The translations under genes and the position numbers were made by a program. Below are positions 7,546-17,351 of a stretch of DNA of 64,000 bases, piece by piece. The DNA comes from CBFHSD01 sp965658375 (GTDB taxonomy: Bacteria > Bacteroidota > Bacteroidia > Flavobacteriales_G > Salibacteraceae), in contig CBFHSD010000001.1 of assembly GCA_965658375.1 (NCBI GenBank), positions 62,001 to 126,000 of the forward strand, written 5' to 3'. Positions within the stretch are counted from its first letter, which is position 1, and the number at the start of each line of letters is the position of its first letter. The notes beneath the pieces are model-generated. The model was given only the letters and a program-made list of their open reading frames with translations, was not told the DNA's origin and ran no database searches.

Positions 7546-9336
7546 ATGAAGAATTTTTTAAAGTACATGTTTGCCTCGGCCTTGGGCACAGTAGTAGCAT
7601 TAATGGCCTTTTCATTTTTAAGTGTTGCAATTTTTGCTGGTATAGTAAGCAGCATGGAAGACGACAAAGAAGTAACAGTAAAAGACAATTCTGTTCTCCG
7701 TTTAGATTTCAGCAGCGCTATTGTAGATCAATCGAGTAAAGATCCTTTTGAAGGTCTTGATTTTGGTCCTTTTGGTGGTAGCTCATCTACCAGCTTGCGC
7801 GATGTGATCAAGTCTATTGAAAAAGCAAAGACTGATGACAAAATCAAAGGAATATACTTGCGTTTAAGCGGTATACCAGCTGGCATGGCTAGCGTTGAAG
7901 AAATTAGAAATACATTACTAGACTTCAAAAGTTCTGGTAAATTCATCATTGCATACTCAGAAAGCGGGTATAGCAAAGGTGCCTATTATGTAGCCTCTGT
8001 GGCGAACCAAATTTACCTCTACCCAGAAGCAGAAATGGATATGAGCGGTTTGGCCAGTGAGCTTACATTCTTTGCAGGCATGCTAGAAAAACTAGGTGTT
8101 GAAGTACAAGTAATTCGCCCAAGAAACAACAAATTCAAATCTGCTCTTGAACCGTTTATGTATGATAAAATGAGTGAGGCTAACAGAGAGCAAACTCGCA
8201 CTTATTTATCTGCTTTGTGGAACCAAATGGTAACAGGCATTGCTGCCGAGCGCGACATGAGCGCAGATCAAATCAATGCTTATGCAGACAGCCTAAAAGC
8301 TGGAAACTCTAAAATGCTTCAAGAGCTTGGATACATTGATGGTACACGTTACCATGATGAAATGCTTGCTGAGCTAATGGATTCTGTGAATGTAGAAGAT
8401 GAAGATGATTTCCACTTTGTGAAACTTGGAAAATACATGGATTACATGCCAGAAGGCAGCGCAGATAAGAATGACTACAAATTGAAAGAAAAAGTAGCCA
8501 TTGTTTATGCTGAAGGTGAAATTGTTTCTGGTAAAGGAGGAGATGGCGAAATGGGCTCAACCACTATCATGACTGCCATTAAAAAAGCAAGAACAGACAG
8601 CAATGTTAAAGCCATTGTTTTACGTGTGAACTCACCTGGTGGAAGTGCTTTAGCATCAGACATTATGTGGAGAGAAACGCAATTGGCGAAATCTGAAAAA
8701 CCATTTGTGGTTTCTATAGGTAATGTAGCTGCTTCTGGCGGGTATTACATCTCTGCCGGTGCACACCGCATTTTTGCACAACCCAATACCATTACTGGTT
8801 CTATTGGTGTGTTTGGAATGATACCTAACCTGCAAGGCTTCATGAGAGATAAATTGGGAATTACAACAGATACCGTAAAAACCAACTTGCACTCTGATTG
8901 GGGAACAACTTCAAGACCAATGACAGCTTATGAAAGAGAAATCATTACAGGTTATGTTGAAACGGTATACGATACCTTCTTAACACGTGTTAGCGATGGT
9001 CGCGGAATGGAGAAAAGCGCTGTTGATGCCATAGCTCAAGGTAGAGTATGGGCTGGAACAGATGCATTGGAAATTGGTTTGGTTGATGAGTTAGGCAGCT
9101 TACAAGACGCTATTGATTACGCAAGTGAAATGGCGGAATTGGAAGACTACAAAATTGTTGAGTACCCAGAGCAAAAAGATCCTTTCGAAGAGTTTACGAA
9201 AAAGCTTTCTGGAGCCGAAGAGAAAATTGTAGAAAAGAATCTTGGGCACTTATATCCTTACTTACAAAGAATGAAGCAAGTAGAAAAAATGAATGGCATT
9301 TACACAAGAATGCCTTACTACTTAGATATTTACTAA
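7546..9336 (+). CDS. sppA: Signal peptide peptidase SppA, long (67K) type
   Basis: This membrane-anchored serine protease cleaves signal peptides left in the membrane after export. The 596-residue length matches the two-domain E. coli-like form. A single N-terminal membrane anchor spans about residues 8-35. The Ser/Lys dyad is visible: Lys144 in SGYSKGAYY of the first domain and Ser397 in NVAASGGYYISAG of the second. The oxyanion-region motif RVNSPGGSALASD precedes the serine. Domain order and both catalytic residues are intact. The gene stands alone between a divergent folK and a strong terminator. Confidence 0.95.
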   Translation: MKNFLKYMFASALGTVVALMAFSFLSVAIFAGIVSSMEDDKEVTVKDNSVLRLDFSSAIVDQSSKDPFEGLDFGPFGGSSSTSLRDVIKSIEKAKTDDKIKGIYLRLSGIPAGMASVEEIRNTLLDFKSSGKFIIAYSESGYSKGAYYVASVANQIYLYPEAEMDMSGLASELTFFAGMLEKLGVEVQVIRPRNNKFKSALEPFMYDKMSEANREQTRTYLSALWNQMVTGIAAERDMSADQINAYADSLKAGNSKMLQELGYIDGTRYHDEMLAELMDSVNVEDEDDFHFVKLGKYMDYMPEGSADKNDYKLKEKVAIVYAEGEIVSGKGGDGEMGSTTIMTAIKKARTDSNVKAIVLRVNSPGGSALASDIMWRETQLAKSEKPFVVSIGNVAASGGYYISAGAHRIFAQPNTITGSIGVFGMIPNLQGFMRDKLGITTDTVKTNLHSDWGTTSRPMTAYEREIITGYVETVYDTFLTRVSDGRGMEKSAVDAIAQGRVWAGTDALEIGLVDELGSLQDAIDYASEMAELEDYKIVEYPEQKDPFEEFTKKLSGAEEKIVEKNLGHLYPYLQRMKQVEKMNGIYTRMPYYLDIY

Positions 9337-9359
9337 GCACCCACAATTCTCATAATAGC

Positions 9360-9392
9360 AAAGGAGCAGCTTTTTAAGGTCGCTCCTTTTTT
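9360..9392 (+). terminator. Rho-independent terminator after sppA
   Basis: AAAGGAGC at 9360-9367 pairs with GCTCCTTT at 9382-9389 and is followed by a T-run. It separates sppA from the convergent histidine kinase gene and may act weakly on the minus strand too. Confidence 0.8.
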
Positions 9393-9393
9393 G

Positions 9394-11736
9394 TTACACC
9401 GGTAAATGGATATCTATGATGGTTCCTGCGTTTTCTTTGCTTTTAAAGTCAATGGTGCCACCATGCATTTCTACAAACTGCTTGGTAATAACCAGGCCTA
9501 AACCGGTTCCTTCAATATCTGCTGCATTGTTTGCTCTGTAGAACGACTGAAAAATTTGTTCTTGTTCTGCTTTAGGAACCCCAATTCCAAAATCCATCAC
9601 CTCAACGCGCAATTGACTCTCTGAAAAGGTCAACTTTAACTTAGGGTCCGGACGATCGCGGCTGTATTTAAAGGCGTTAGAAATGGTGTTGTTCATTACC
9701 TGCTGCATCAATCCAGGATCTATCATCACCTCTCGTTTGTCTCCAATTACATCCATCTCAATGGTTCTCTCGCCTTCACGATAGGTAAAGTTTTGCTCTA
9801 TCAAATCTTTACAAAAGAGAACAAAGTCTGTTCTTTCTGCATCAAAAGGCATCTTTTTAGCTTGAGATTTCCCCACAACCAAAATATCTTCCATCAAATC
9901 TGTTAAGCGGTCAATTTGTACAGAAATCTTACCCATGTGGTTGTACATAGGGTTTCTGAGCTCGCTCGAAATTTCATCAGCGTACATTTCAAGCAACTGC
10001 ACCGAAGATTTAATGGAAGTAAGCGGTGTTCTAAACTCGTGACTGGCCATGGTAATGAACCTCGAACGCAATTCACTCAACTCCTTTTCCTTTTTCAAGG
10101 CTTTTTGCATTTCAATTTCTGCGCGTTTACGTTCAGAAACATCTCGCGATACTGAGAGCAATGAATCTATTTGACCATCGGTGTACATGGGTTGAATCAC
10201 AGATTCAATCCAGAGGTAAGAACCGTTGCTGCGCTTTACCCTCATTTGGCCCGTCATCTTCTTAATTTCTCCCTTAGACAAGGGTTTGATTACCCCTTGC
10301 AAAAACTGACTTAAGTCTTCAGGATGAACAAAATCTTCGGGGGTTTTACCCAACATCTCTTCTGGCTCAAAACCCATGAGATCTTTGATAGAAGGTGACA
10401 AATGGTAAAAGCTCCCATCCAGTTTATGAAGCGCAATAAGGTCGCTCATGGTTTCACTCATTACTCTAAAACGCTCATCACTCTGAGCATGTGCAAGCTC
10501 AGCTTCTTTTCTTGAGTGAATATCAATGAGGGTTCCATACAAGCCTGAAAAATGGCCTAGGCCATCAAACTCAACCGTACCGTACATGTGCATCCACACA
10601 AAAGGCTTGGTCATTGATAAAAAGCGCACTTCGTAATTGATGCTTTTAGACTCTTCGTTGTTTTTGATAGAACTATTTAGAAGGGCATCCATCAAAGGCT
10701 TGTCATCGTAATATACGTAGTCTTTAATCGAAGTTTGCAGACACTGTTTGTAGTTAAACCCTGTTACTTGCTCCCACGCAGGGTTAAGAAAGCTGATGAC
10801 TCCTTGATTGTCGGTTTTAAAAATTACTTCGTGCACCGAATTGACTAAACTACTGTACTCTTCTTCTTTTTGTTCTAAACTCTTGCGGTAAGTTACCCTG
10901 CTGGTAATATTAATGTTTGTAGCCATTAATCTAGAAGGTATTCCGTTACCATCTAAACCTACGTAGGCTTGGGTCAAAATCCAACGGTAACCTCCAAGTT
11001 TATGCCTTAGCCTATACTCACATTGAAATGGGCCATCATTCATGCGGGCTAAAGGGTCTAGTTCAGTGAGTGTCTTACTGCGATCATCTGGGTGAATAAG
11101 TGCTTGAAATGTTTCGAAGGTATTTTTGAGTTCACTGTCTTGAAAACCCAACATACTCTTCCACTCTTCGCTAAAGAATACTTTGTTTTTTTTGAGGTTG
11201 ATGTACCAAAAACCATCAGAGCTTGACTCAATGGCAATCTCTAGCTGCTTGTTGCGCTCTACTATTTTACTGTCTAATACTCTCAGTTCGGCCTTATCAA
11301 TCAATCGGTCTAGCGCAATTCTAAAAGTAAGGTCTTCTCTAAAAGACTGAGCACACAAATAATAAATGCCACTATTGGATCTGTGATACACATGGCTTGT
11401 AAACTCGCCCGCTTCTAAAATAGATTGTTTAGAACCCTTTTGCTGAGATGCAATGATTTGTCCTAGTTCTAACTCAATCTCATGGCTTTTTTCGTCTTTT
11501 TTTGTGGTTGTATAGAAACCAACACTGCTTATTTTTTCAGATTGCAAAGGCTGAAAGAAAACCCCAAAAAGATCTGACTGACAAACATATGCGAACACCC
11601 GGAGCAAAGACTCAAAGCCAGAAGCACTGTTCTGAAATTGATCAAGACCTTCTTGCAAAACCTTCAACTCATTCGAAGGGTTTGCTTGTTCCTGTGATAA
11701 TTGATTATTTTTCGGCTCTGAAATTGTCACGACCAT
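9394..11736 (-). CDS. Multi-PAS sensor histidine kinase, apparently cytoplasmic
   Basis: The 780-residue protein has no signal peptide or clear membrane segment. An N-terminal GAF-like region (about 20-155) is followed by three PAS/PAC units at roughly 165-290, 295-420 and 425-545. PAS hallmarks such as DGFWYIN, IHPDDR and FVHPEDL are visible. HisKA follows with the phosphoacceptor His566 in MASHEFRTPL. The HATPase_c domain has the N box NNTISNAFKYS, G1 DFGIGVP and G2 GTGLGL. It reads divergently from a receiver-AraC gene only 35 bases away, which is the probable partner. The signal is unknown; the cytoplasmic PAS array suggests a small-molecule or redox cue, which is inference. Confidence 0.93.
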   Translation of the reverse strand: MVVTISEPKNNQLSQEQANPSNELKVLQEGLDQFQNSASGFESLLRVFAYVCQSDLFGVFFQPLQSEKISSVGFYTTTKKDEKSHEIELELGQIIASQQKGSKQSILEAGEFTSHVYHRSNSGIYYLCAQSFREDLTFRIALDRLIDKAELRVLDSKIVERNKQLEIAIESSSDGFWYINLKKNKVFFSEEWKSMLGFQDSELKNTFETFQALIHPDDRSKTLTELDPLARMNDGPFQCEYRLRHKLGGYRWILTQAYVGLDGNGIPSRLMATNINITSRVTYRKSLEQKEEEYSSLVNSVHEVIFKTDNQGVISFLNPAWEQVTGFNYKQCLQTSIKDYVYYDDKPLMDALLNSSIKNNEESKSINYEVRFLSMTKPFVWMHMYGTVEFDGLGHFSGLYGTLIDIHSRKEAELAHAQSDERFRVMSETMSDLIALHKLDGSFYHLSPSIKDLMGFEPEEMLGKTPEDFVHPEDLSQFLQGVIKPLSKGEIKKMTGQMRVKRSNGSYLWIESVIQPMYTDGQIDSLLSVSRDVSERKRAEIEMQKALKKEKELSELRSRFITMASHEFRTPLTSIKSSVQLLEMYADEISSELRNPMYNHMGKISVQIDRLTDLMEDILVVGKSQAKKMPFDAERTDFVLFCKDLIEQNFTYREGERTIEMDVIGDKREVMIDPGLMQQVMNNTISNAFKYSRDRPDPKLKLTFSESQLRVEVMDFGIGVPKAEQEQIFQSFYRANNAADIEGTGLGLVITKQFVEMHGGTIDFKSKENAGTIIDIHLPV

Positions 11737-11771
11737 TCAGTTTTAGATTAATAAGCCTATTGTAATACATT

Positions 11772-12506
11772 ATGTCAACTGTACTCATTGTTGAAGACGA
11801 CTTAGCTGTAAGCGAGAATTTAATTGAACTCTTCAAATTTAAAGGATATTCTGTCCTAAATGCCAAAGATGGTGAAGCAGGTTATGCCGTAGCCGTAAAA
11901 CGCATGCCGGATATCATTATTTCAGACATCATGATGCCTAAGAAAGATGGCTATGAATTGCTGAAGATGGTAAGAGAAAACCCCACCATTACCAATACCC
12001 CTGTGATATTACTCACTGCAAAAACCATGACTGAGTCTAAAATAAAAGGCTTGGAATATGGTGCAGATGACTATGTTACAAAACCGTTTAATGTAAAAGA
12101 GCTTTCTGCTCGTGTGCACAACTTGCTTGAGTTAAGAAAGAAACTGAAGACTACATCATTTCACGATAGCACTAAAAGTGAAGTGGAATCGGTAGAGAAT
12201 GTTTTTCTAGGAGAATTACTCGGAATTTTTCAAGGTAATATGGAAAATTCAGAATTTGCTATTGAAAATGTAGTCGAGATTATGGGCTTAAGTAAAAGCA
12301 CCGTTCAAAGAAGAGTAAAAGATGCCACAGATAAAACGTTCAATCAATTGTTAAGAGAATACAGGCTAGAACAAGCTAAGAACATTCTTTCTCAAAAAGG
12401 TGGAAACGTATCTGAAGTGGCTTATAAAGTTGGCTTCAACAGCGTGTCTTACTTTTCTTATTCCTATAAAAATTACTTTGGGCACCCCCCAACGGAAAAA
12501 GCATAA
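11772..12506 (+). CDS. Response regulator with AraC-type DNA-binding domain
   Basis: The 244-residue protein has a receiver domain at 1-120 with phosphoacceptor Asp52 in ISDIMMPKKDG, acidic residues Glu8/Asp9/Asp10, and the conserved Lys in DYVTKPF. Residues ~145-244 form an AraC-family double helix-turn-helix. The second motif, VSEVAYKVGFNSVSYFSYSY, closely follows the family signature. It is divergent from the PAS histidine kinase, which fits a two-component pair, and ends at a strong terminator. The linker is short, so phosphorylation may act directly on the DNA-binding domain (inference). Confidence 0.93.
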   Translation: MSTVLIVEDDLAVSENLIELFKFKGYSVLNAKDGEAGYAVAVKRMPDIIISDIMMPKKDGYELLKMVRENPTITNTPVILLTAKTMTESKIKGLEYGADDYVTKPFNVKELSARVHNLLELRKKLKTTSFHDSTKSEVESVENVFLGELLGIFQGNMENSEFAIENVVEIMGLSKSTVQRRVKDATDKTFNQLLREYRLEQAKNILSQKGGNVSEVAYKVGFNSVSYFSYSYKNYFGHPPTEKA

Positions 12507-12507
12507 A

Positions 12508-12533
12508 AAAAGGGGCTTTGAAAGCCCCTTTTA
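12508..12533. terminator. Bidirectional terminator
   Basis: AAAAGGGGCTTT pairs with the following AAGCCCCTTTT. T-runs appear on both strands, so it can end the response regulator on the plus strand and the small orphan frame on the minus strand. Confidence 0.85.
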
Positions 12534-12536
12534 TTG

Positions 12537-12701
12537 TTACATATTCTTCAGCATCTGTATTCGGTTGCGCAGCGCGCTATCGCTTATCACAACCTTACAT
12601 GTGCTTTTGATAGTTTGTTTTAATTCAAGTACAGAAAAAGTATTACTCCTTAAATACTCGAGAATAATTTGGTTGAGCTTGCTTGAAGCTCCAATTGTCA
12701 T
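12537..12701 (-). CDS. Possible 54-residue small protein, unknown
   Basis: The frame runs from ATG at 12701 to TAA at 12537 and encodes a mostly helical, basic polypeptide beginning MTIGASSKLNQIILEYLR. It contains LELKQTIKS and SDSALRNRIQML, which could form a small helix-turn-helix-like fold, but I recognise no family. Two features support a real gene. GGGAGG lies 10 bases upstream of the ATG, and the stop codon is 4 bases from the bidirectional terminator it would share with the response regulator. A GTG six bases upstream is an alternative start. Its length alone would allow chance occurrence. Confidence 0.5.
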   Translation of the reverse strand: MTIGASSKLNQIILEYLRSNTFSVLELKQTIKSTCKVVISDSALRNRIQMLKNM

Positions 12702-12865
12702 ATTCACAAGTCCTCCCGTTTGGCGTAAAAATAAGTACGAAACTTCTCCAAAACTTTATCTTCCGTGTCAAATCTTTTAAATATTTGTTAATATCTCAAA
12801 AATTAACACCGCCCTATCATGGGTTTTCAACCATCTATCATTTGAGTATATTTACCTCATTGCCG

Positions 12866-14803
12866 ATGGTATCCATTTTACAAAAACTTCATTCTAAAAA
12901 AGTCCTTTGTTGGCTCTTACTTTCTATACCGCTGGTGGGTCTTCCTCAGAAAGAACACCAGCATTTAAGCTGTTCTCATGCCAAAACAGCACTTGCTCAT
13001 CAGTACAAATCTTCCGATGCCCGCTTCGAGAAATACGACCTGGTTTTTGCCCACTTAAAAATTAAAAACAATCCAGCTAGCAGCTTCATCGAAGGAAGTG
13101 TTGACTATCGCATTCTTTGTCTCCAAATTTTGAACGAAGTGGTGTTTGAATTGGCTGAAAATATGACGGTTGACAGTGTGCTATTCGAAAATCAAAGCAT
13201 TGGATTCCAGCATGATTCTTTATTGGTCATCACCTTGCCGCAAACAAAGCAAACCGGAGAAGAAATAGAACTTGAAATCATTTACCAGGGAAGCCCAGAA
13301 AGTGGCGGCTTGGGAACCTTCCAGCAAAATGAGCACAATGGAGTTCCCATGGTATGGACCCTTTCTCAACCCTATGGCGCAAAAGCTTGGTGGCCTGTGA
13401 AACAAAGTTTGAATGACAAGTTTGATTCCGTTCGCATCTCTATCAGCACACCAAAACAGTACACCGCTGTTTCAAATGGGCTTTTAGTAAATACCACAGG
13501 AAACAACGCTTGGAAAACGCATACTTTCCAGCATGGACATAGAATTCCAACCTACCTTATTGCATTTGCAATTACCGAATATGCCTATTCTACCTATGAA
13601 TTGCCTTTAAGCTTGGGTAATTTAACCATGGAGAACTACTTATTTACTTACACAGAAGAAGAGCTCTTGGGTGAAGCGAAAAAGGTAGATGGTGCCATGC
13701 GCTACTTTGATAGTCTTTTCCTACCTTACCCTTACATGGACGAAAAATACGCGCATGCACAGTTTACTCGTGGTGGTGGCATGGAACACACCACTGTGAG
13801 CTTCATGGGAAATTTTCACCTTAACCTAGTGGTTCACGAATTGGGGCACCATTGGTTTGGCAACTACACAACCTGTAACTCTTGGAGCGAAATATGGCTT
13901 AACGAAGGATTTGCGAGCTATTGCGAAGGTTTGTATTACGAAGTGTTTGAAGGTGGTGCCTATTGGCAAACGTGGTTGGGACACACTTTAGAGAACGCAA
14001 CCACCTATGATACGGGTTCTGTTTACGTTTATGACACGACCGAAGTAAGCCGGGTTTTTGACTCTAAACTCTCGTACACGAAGGCAGCATATGTATTGCA
14101 TCAATTGCGCTATCAAATTGGCGATGTCGCCTTTTTCGAAGGGCTAAGAACATACCTAAGCGATCCTGAAAATGCTTTTGGATTTACCTCTACAGAGAAC
14201 TTAAAACAACATTTAGAAAATAGCAGTAGGCAAGATCTAAACGCATATTTCGATTACTTCATTTATGGAGAAGGGTATCCAAAGTTTACCATTAAATGGC
14301 AGAGAACAAACGAAGGGGTTCGTGGGCAAATCACTCAAAGCAATTCTGCCAAGAATGGAAATCTAGCCTCGTTGAAAATTCCACTTCACCTTGTAGGCTA
14401 TGAACAAGACACCATTGTTCATGTAGAAAGCAGCGCTACTTCGCATACTTTTCAGCTCCAAACCACTTTTAGAGTCAACGAAATCTCCTTTGATCCAGAG
14501 CATTGGATATTAACAAAAGAAACTGAAGTGATAAAAGACCCGAGAGGTAGCACTATGGTAGTTTATCCCATTCCGGCTAAAAATCATGTTCATTTTACTG
14601 CTGAGAATAAAGATGAATTCTTTTCTCAAATCTATATTGTGAATGGCCTTGGTCAAGAAGTGTTCGCCTTTGAATCTGAAACTGCCGATGGAATCAACTA
14701 CGTAAAAGTAGCCACCTCTCAATGGGAAAGCGGTATGTACTTTGCACAAATTCATACTGCCGATGGAGGTCTCTTTCAACGGAAAATCAGCATAGAACAG
14801 TAA
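12866..14803 (+). CDS. Secreted M1-family zinc aminopeptidase with T9SS sorting domain
   Basis: The frame is open from 12683, but the ATG at 12866 gives a signal peptide (MVSILQKLH then a hydrophobic stretch ending near VGLPQ) and a 645-residue protein. The M1 catalytic site is complete: GGGMEH replaces the usual GAMEN exopeptidase motif. HELGHHWFGN supplies His324, Glu325 and His328, and Glu347 in WLNEGFASY completes HExxH-x18-E. The last ~85 residues form a type A T9SS sorting domain, with VVYPIPAKNHVHF near 570 and a C-terminal MYFAQIHTADGGLFQRKISI. The enzyme should therefore be exported and cleaved or anchored at the cell surface, probably scavenging peptides. Confidence 0.93.
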   Translation: MVSILQKLHSKKVLCWLLLSIPLVGLPQKEHQHLSCSHAKTALAHQYKSSDARFEKYDLVFAHLKIKNNPASSFIEGSVDYRILCLQILNEVVFELAENMTVDSVLFENQSIGFQHDSLLVITLPQTKQTGEEIELEIIYQGSPESGGLGTFQQNEHNGVPMVWTLSQPYGAKAWWPVKQSLNDKFDSVRISISTPKQYTAVSNGLLVNTTGNNAWKTHTFQHGHRIPTYLIAFAITEYAYSTYELPLSLGNLTMENYLFTYTEEELLGEAKKVDGAMRYFDSLFLPYPYMDEKYAHAQFTRGGGMEHTTVSFMGNFHLNLVVHELGHHWFGNYTTCNSWSEIWLNEGFASYCEGLYYEVFEGGAYWQTWLGHTLENATTYDTGSVYVYDTTEVSRVFDSKLSYTKAAYVLHQLRYQIGDVAFFEGLRTYLSDPENAFGFTSTENLKQHLENSSRQDLNAYFDYFIYGEGYPKFTIKWQRTNEGVRGQITQSNSAKNGNLASLKIPLHLVGYEQDTIVHVESSATSHTFQLQTTFRVNEISFDPEHWILTKETEVIKDPRGSTMVVYPIPAKNHVHFTAENKDEFFSQIYIVNGLGQEVFAFESETADGINYVKVATSQWESGMYFAQIHTADGGLFQRKISIEQ

Positions 14804-14826
14804 ACAAGAGTGTTTACCTCTTGTTT
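14802..14826 (+). terminator. Hairpin after the M1 peptidase gene
   Basis: AAACAAGAG pairs perfectly with CTCTTGTTT (9 bp) around a 7-base loop. The T-rich tail is interrupted, so termination may be partial, allowing read-through into the PIG-L operon. Confidence 0.5.
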
Positions 14827-14870
14827 GATTGCTTAAATAGTACATTCGCTCAGAATATCGAAAAACAGTT

Positions 14871-17351
14871 ATGCGTCAACTCATTCTATCAGCCTTTACC
14901 TGCCTACTCCTTGGCAGTGCGTTTTCACAACAAACCAGTAGGCCAGCATCGTCAGAAATCAAGCAAGAGTTAGAAAAGTTGCTTGTGGTGGGCAATGTCA
15001 TGTACTTTGCTGCACATCCAGATGATGAAAATACCCGCTTAATTGCTTGGTTAGCACAAGGCCAGAAGTACCGCACATCTTATTTCTCTTTGACAAGAGG
15101 TGGTGGTGGCCAAAATCTTATTGGAGATGAAAAAGGCGAAATGCTAGGGATCTTGAGATCGCAAGAATTACAAATGGCACGCAGCATAGATGGTGGCGAA
15201 CAGTATTTCTCAAGAGCTATGGATTTTGGCTATTCAAAATCTGTAGATGAGGTTTTTGAAAAATGGAATAAAGACAGCTTGGTTGCCGATGCAGTAAGTA
15301 GAATCCGTCAATTTAAACCCGATGTAATTGTTACCCGGTTCCCTCCAGATGAAAGAGCTGGTCATGGACAACACACAGCCAGCGCTATTGTGGCAGAAGA
15401 AGCGTTTGAAGCTGCTAACGATCCCAACAAATTTCCAGCATCTGCCAAGAAATATGGCATTTGGAAAGTGCACCGCTTATTTTTTAATACGCACGCTTGG
15501 TTTGATAAATCAATTGATGAAAAGAAAGATAAGCTCATTGTGGTAAACGTGGGCGATTTTAACCCATTATTGGGGGAATCGTATACAGAAATAGCCTCTA
15601 AGGCCAGAAGCCAACACCGTTGCCAAGCCTTTGGAACAGCCTTGCAACGGGGCGACAGACCAGAATATTTAGAGTTGGTTAAAGGCGACCCTTTGGTAGA
15701 CAAGAAAATTTTTGATGGCATTGTTCCCAATTGGTCAAGAATTAGAGGTGGCTATGAAGTTCAAGACCTCTTGGTTGAGATCAATAATAACTTCGATTAT
15801 TCAGACCCCTCTAAGTCTATTGAAGGTTTGGCCTTAGTGCTGGAAATGATAGATGCAATGCCCGATTTTCCTTGGAAAGAGCAAAAGCAAAAAGACGTTG
15901 TAGATATTATGAAATGGTGTGCTGGAATTCACACTTCTTTTACTACGTTAAACCCTAAACTGGTTGTTGGATCTCAAACTCCTGTAGAACTTGAGGTGGT
16001 GGTACAAGGCCAGAAAAAAATGTTTTTAAAAGAAATTCGTGTGCATGGAAAAACACTTGAAGCCAATCAATCTATTTCAAATACCATTACTACTTGGTAC
16101 GATACTTTGGCATTTGGCAAGCGTGTTTCACAGCCTTATTGGTTAGAAGATGCAGTGGAAAGCGACATGTATCAAATAAGCAACAAAAACCTGCTTGGTC
16201 TTCCTGAAAACCCACCCATAGCTTACGCTGAGTTTGTTTTTGAAACACCGTATTTGCCGCTGATTATTCGTGAACCCATCCAATACGCCTGGGTAGACCG
16301 ATCCATTGGTGAATTGCAGCGTCCGGTGGCCATTATTCCTCCAGTATCCTCTCAAATCACGAATAAGGTATACCTCTTTGCCAATGACAGTACTCAAGAA
16401 ATTAAAGTGCGCATCAAAGCGCATCGAGATATGGCAGAAGTAAAAGTATCTCCCAACTTGCCAAAAGGGTGGAATGCATTGGTTCAAGACACCACCATAA
16501 AAGAGCTGAAAAATGGTCAAGTGTATGAAGTGGGCTTTCAAATTGCACCGCCTAAAAAAAGCAGCCAAGGTTACGTGAGCATCGCGTTGCAAGTGGGTAG
16601 TGAAGTATACACGCAACATGTGCAAGAAATAGCCTATGATCATATCCCTACGCAAGTAGTTTTGCCGCCAACAAAGGCAAAATTGGTGAAAGAAGACATT
16701 CAAATTGCTGGCGCCAATATTGGTTACATCATGGGGTCTGGAGATGAAATTCCGCAGGCCTTAAGTCAGCTTGGTTATGCCGTAACATTGATTGAACCCA
16801 AAAACGTAACACTGGCCTATTTGCAAGAATTTGATGCTGTTATTTCTGGAATTCGCGCATACAATAGGCTAGATGAGATCACAGAAATTCACGAAATGCT
16901 ACTCGAATATGTACGCAAGGGTGGTAAGTATGTGGTTCAATACAATACCAGTTATTCATTAAAAACTGAAGAACTTGGACCTTATCCCTTAAAAATTGGC
17001 CGAGGCAGAGTAACTGATGAGTTCTCTGAGGTTCGCTTGCTTCAAAAAGACCATCCGATTCTCAATTACCCAAACAACATAAGCCATGCTGATTTTGAAG
17101 GCTGGGTGCAAGAACGCGGTCTATACTTTGCTAAAGAGTGGGATGAGCAATATACCTCGTTGATTTCTTGGAATGATAAAGGCGCTAATCCAGAGCTTGG
17201 TGGTCTTCTCGTGGCTGAATATGGCGAAGGTGCCTTTGTGTATACAGGCATCTCCTTTTTCAGAGAATTACCTGCTGGTGTACCAGGAGCTTTCAAGCTG
17301 TTCGCCAATATTATTGCTCAAGTGCAAGCAACAGAAGAAGAAAATGAATAA
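14871..17351 (+). CDS. Secreted large PIG-L/LmbE-family deacetylase
   Basis: The 826-residue protein has a signal peptide ending near residue 20 (GSAFSQQ). The zinc-dependent N-acetylglucosamine deacetylase fold occupies about 38-270. Its motif AAHPDDENTR carries His49, Asp51 and Asp52, RGGGGQNLIGDE follows, and a downstream ERAGHGQHTAS supplies the third metal histidine. The middle part is beta-rich. The C-terminal ~200 residues, from GANIGYIMGSGDEIPQAL, look like a class I glutamine-amidotransferase-like fold without an evident catalytic Cys-His pair. Large members of this family occur in Bacteroidota beside sodium:solute symporters, as here. The substrate is probably an N-acetylated sugar derivative (inference). 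The stop codon overlaps the next small gene. Confidence 0.88.
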   Translation: MRQLILSAFTCLLLGSAFSQQTSRPASSEIKQELEKLLVVGNVMYFAAHPDDENTRLIAWLAQGQKYRTSYFSLTRGGGGQNLIGDEKGEMLGILRSQELQMARSIDGGEQYFSRAMDFGYSKSVDEVFEKWNKDSLVADAVSRIRQFKPDVIVTRFPPDERAGHGQHTASAIVAEEAFEAANDPNKFPASAKKYGIWKVHRLFFNTHAWFDKSIDEKKDKLIVVNVGDFNPLLGESYTEIASKARSQHRCQAFGTALQRGDRPEYLELVKGDPLVDKKIFDGIVPNWSRIRGGYEVQDLLVEINNNFDYSDPSKSIEGLALVLEMIDAMPDFPWKEQKQKDVVDIMKWCAGIHTSFTTLNPKLVVGSQTPVELEVVVQGQKKMFLKEIRVHGKTLEANQSISNTITTWYDTLAFGKRVSQPYWLEDAVESDMYQISNKNLLGLPENPPIAYAEFVFETPYLPLIIREPIQYAWVDRSIGELQRPVAIIPPVSSQITNKVYLFANDSTQEIKVRIKAHRDMAEVKVSPNLPKGWNALVQDTTIKELKNGQVYEVGFQIAPPKKSSQGYVSIALQVGSEVYTQHVQEIAYDHIPTQVVLPPTKAKLVKEDIQIAGANIGYIMGSGDEIPQALSQLGYAVTLIEPKNVTLAYLQEFDAVISGIRAYNRLDEITEIHEMLLEYVRKGGKYVVQYNTSYSLKTEELGPYPLKIGRGRVTDEFSEVRLLQKDHPILNYPNNISHADFEGWVQERGLYFAKEWDEQYTSLISWNDKGANPELGGLLVAEYGEGAFVYTGISFFRELPAGVPGAFKLFANIIAQVQATEEENE

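Noticed and set aside
16143..16703. 186-codon open frame on the minus strand inside the deacetylase gene
   Set aside because: It lies wholly antisense to a well-supported gene, and its residue composition (many His, Cys, Phe) is that of a shadow frame.
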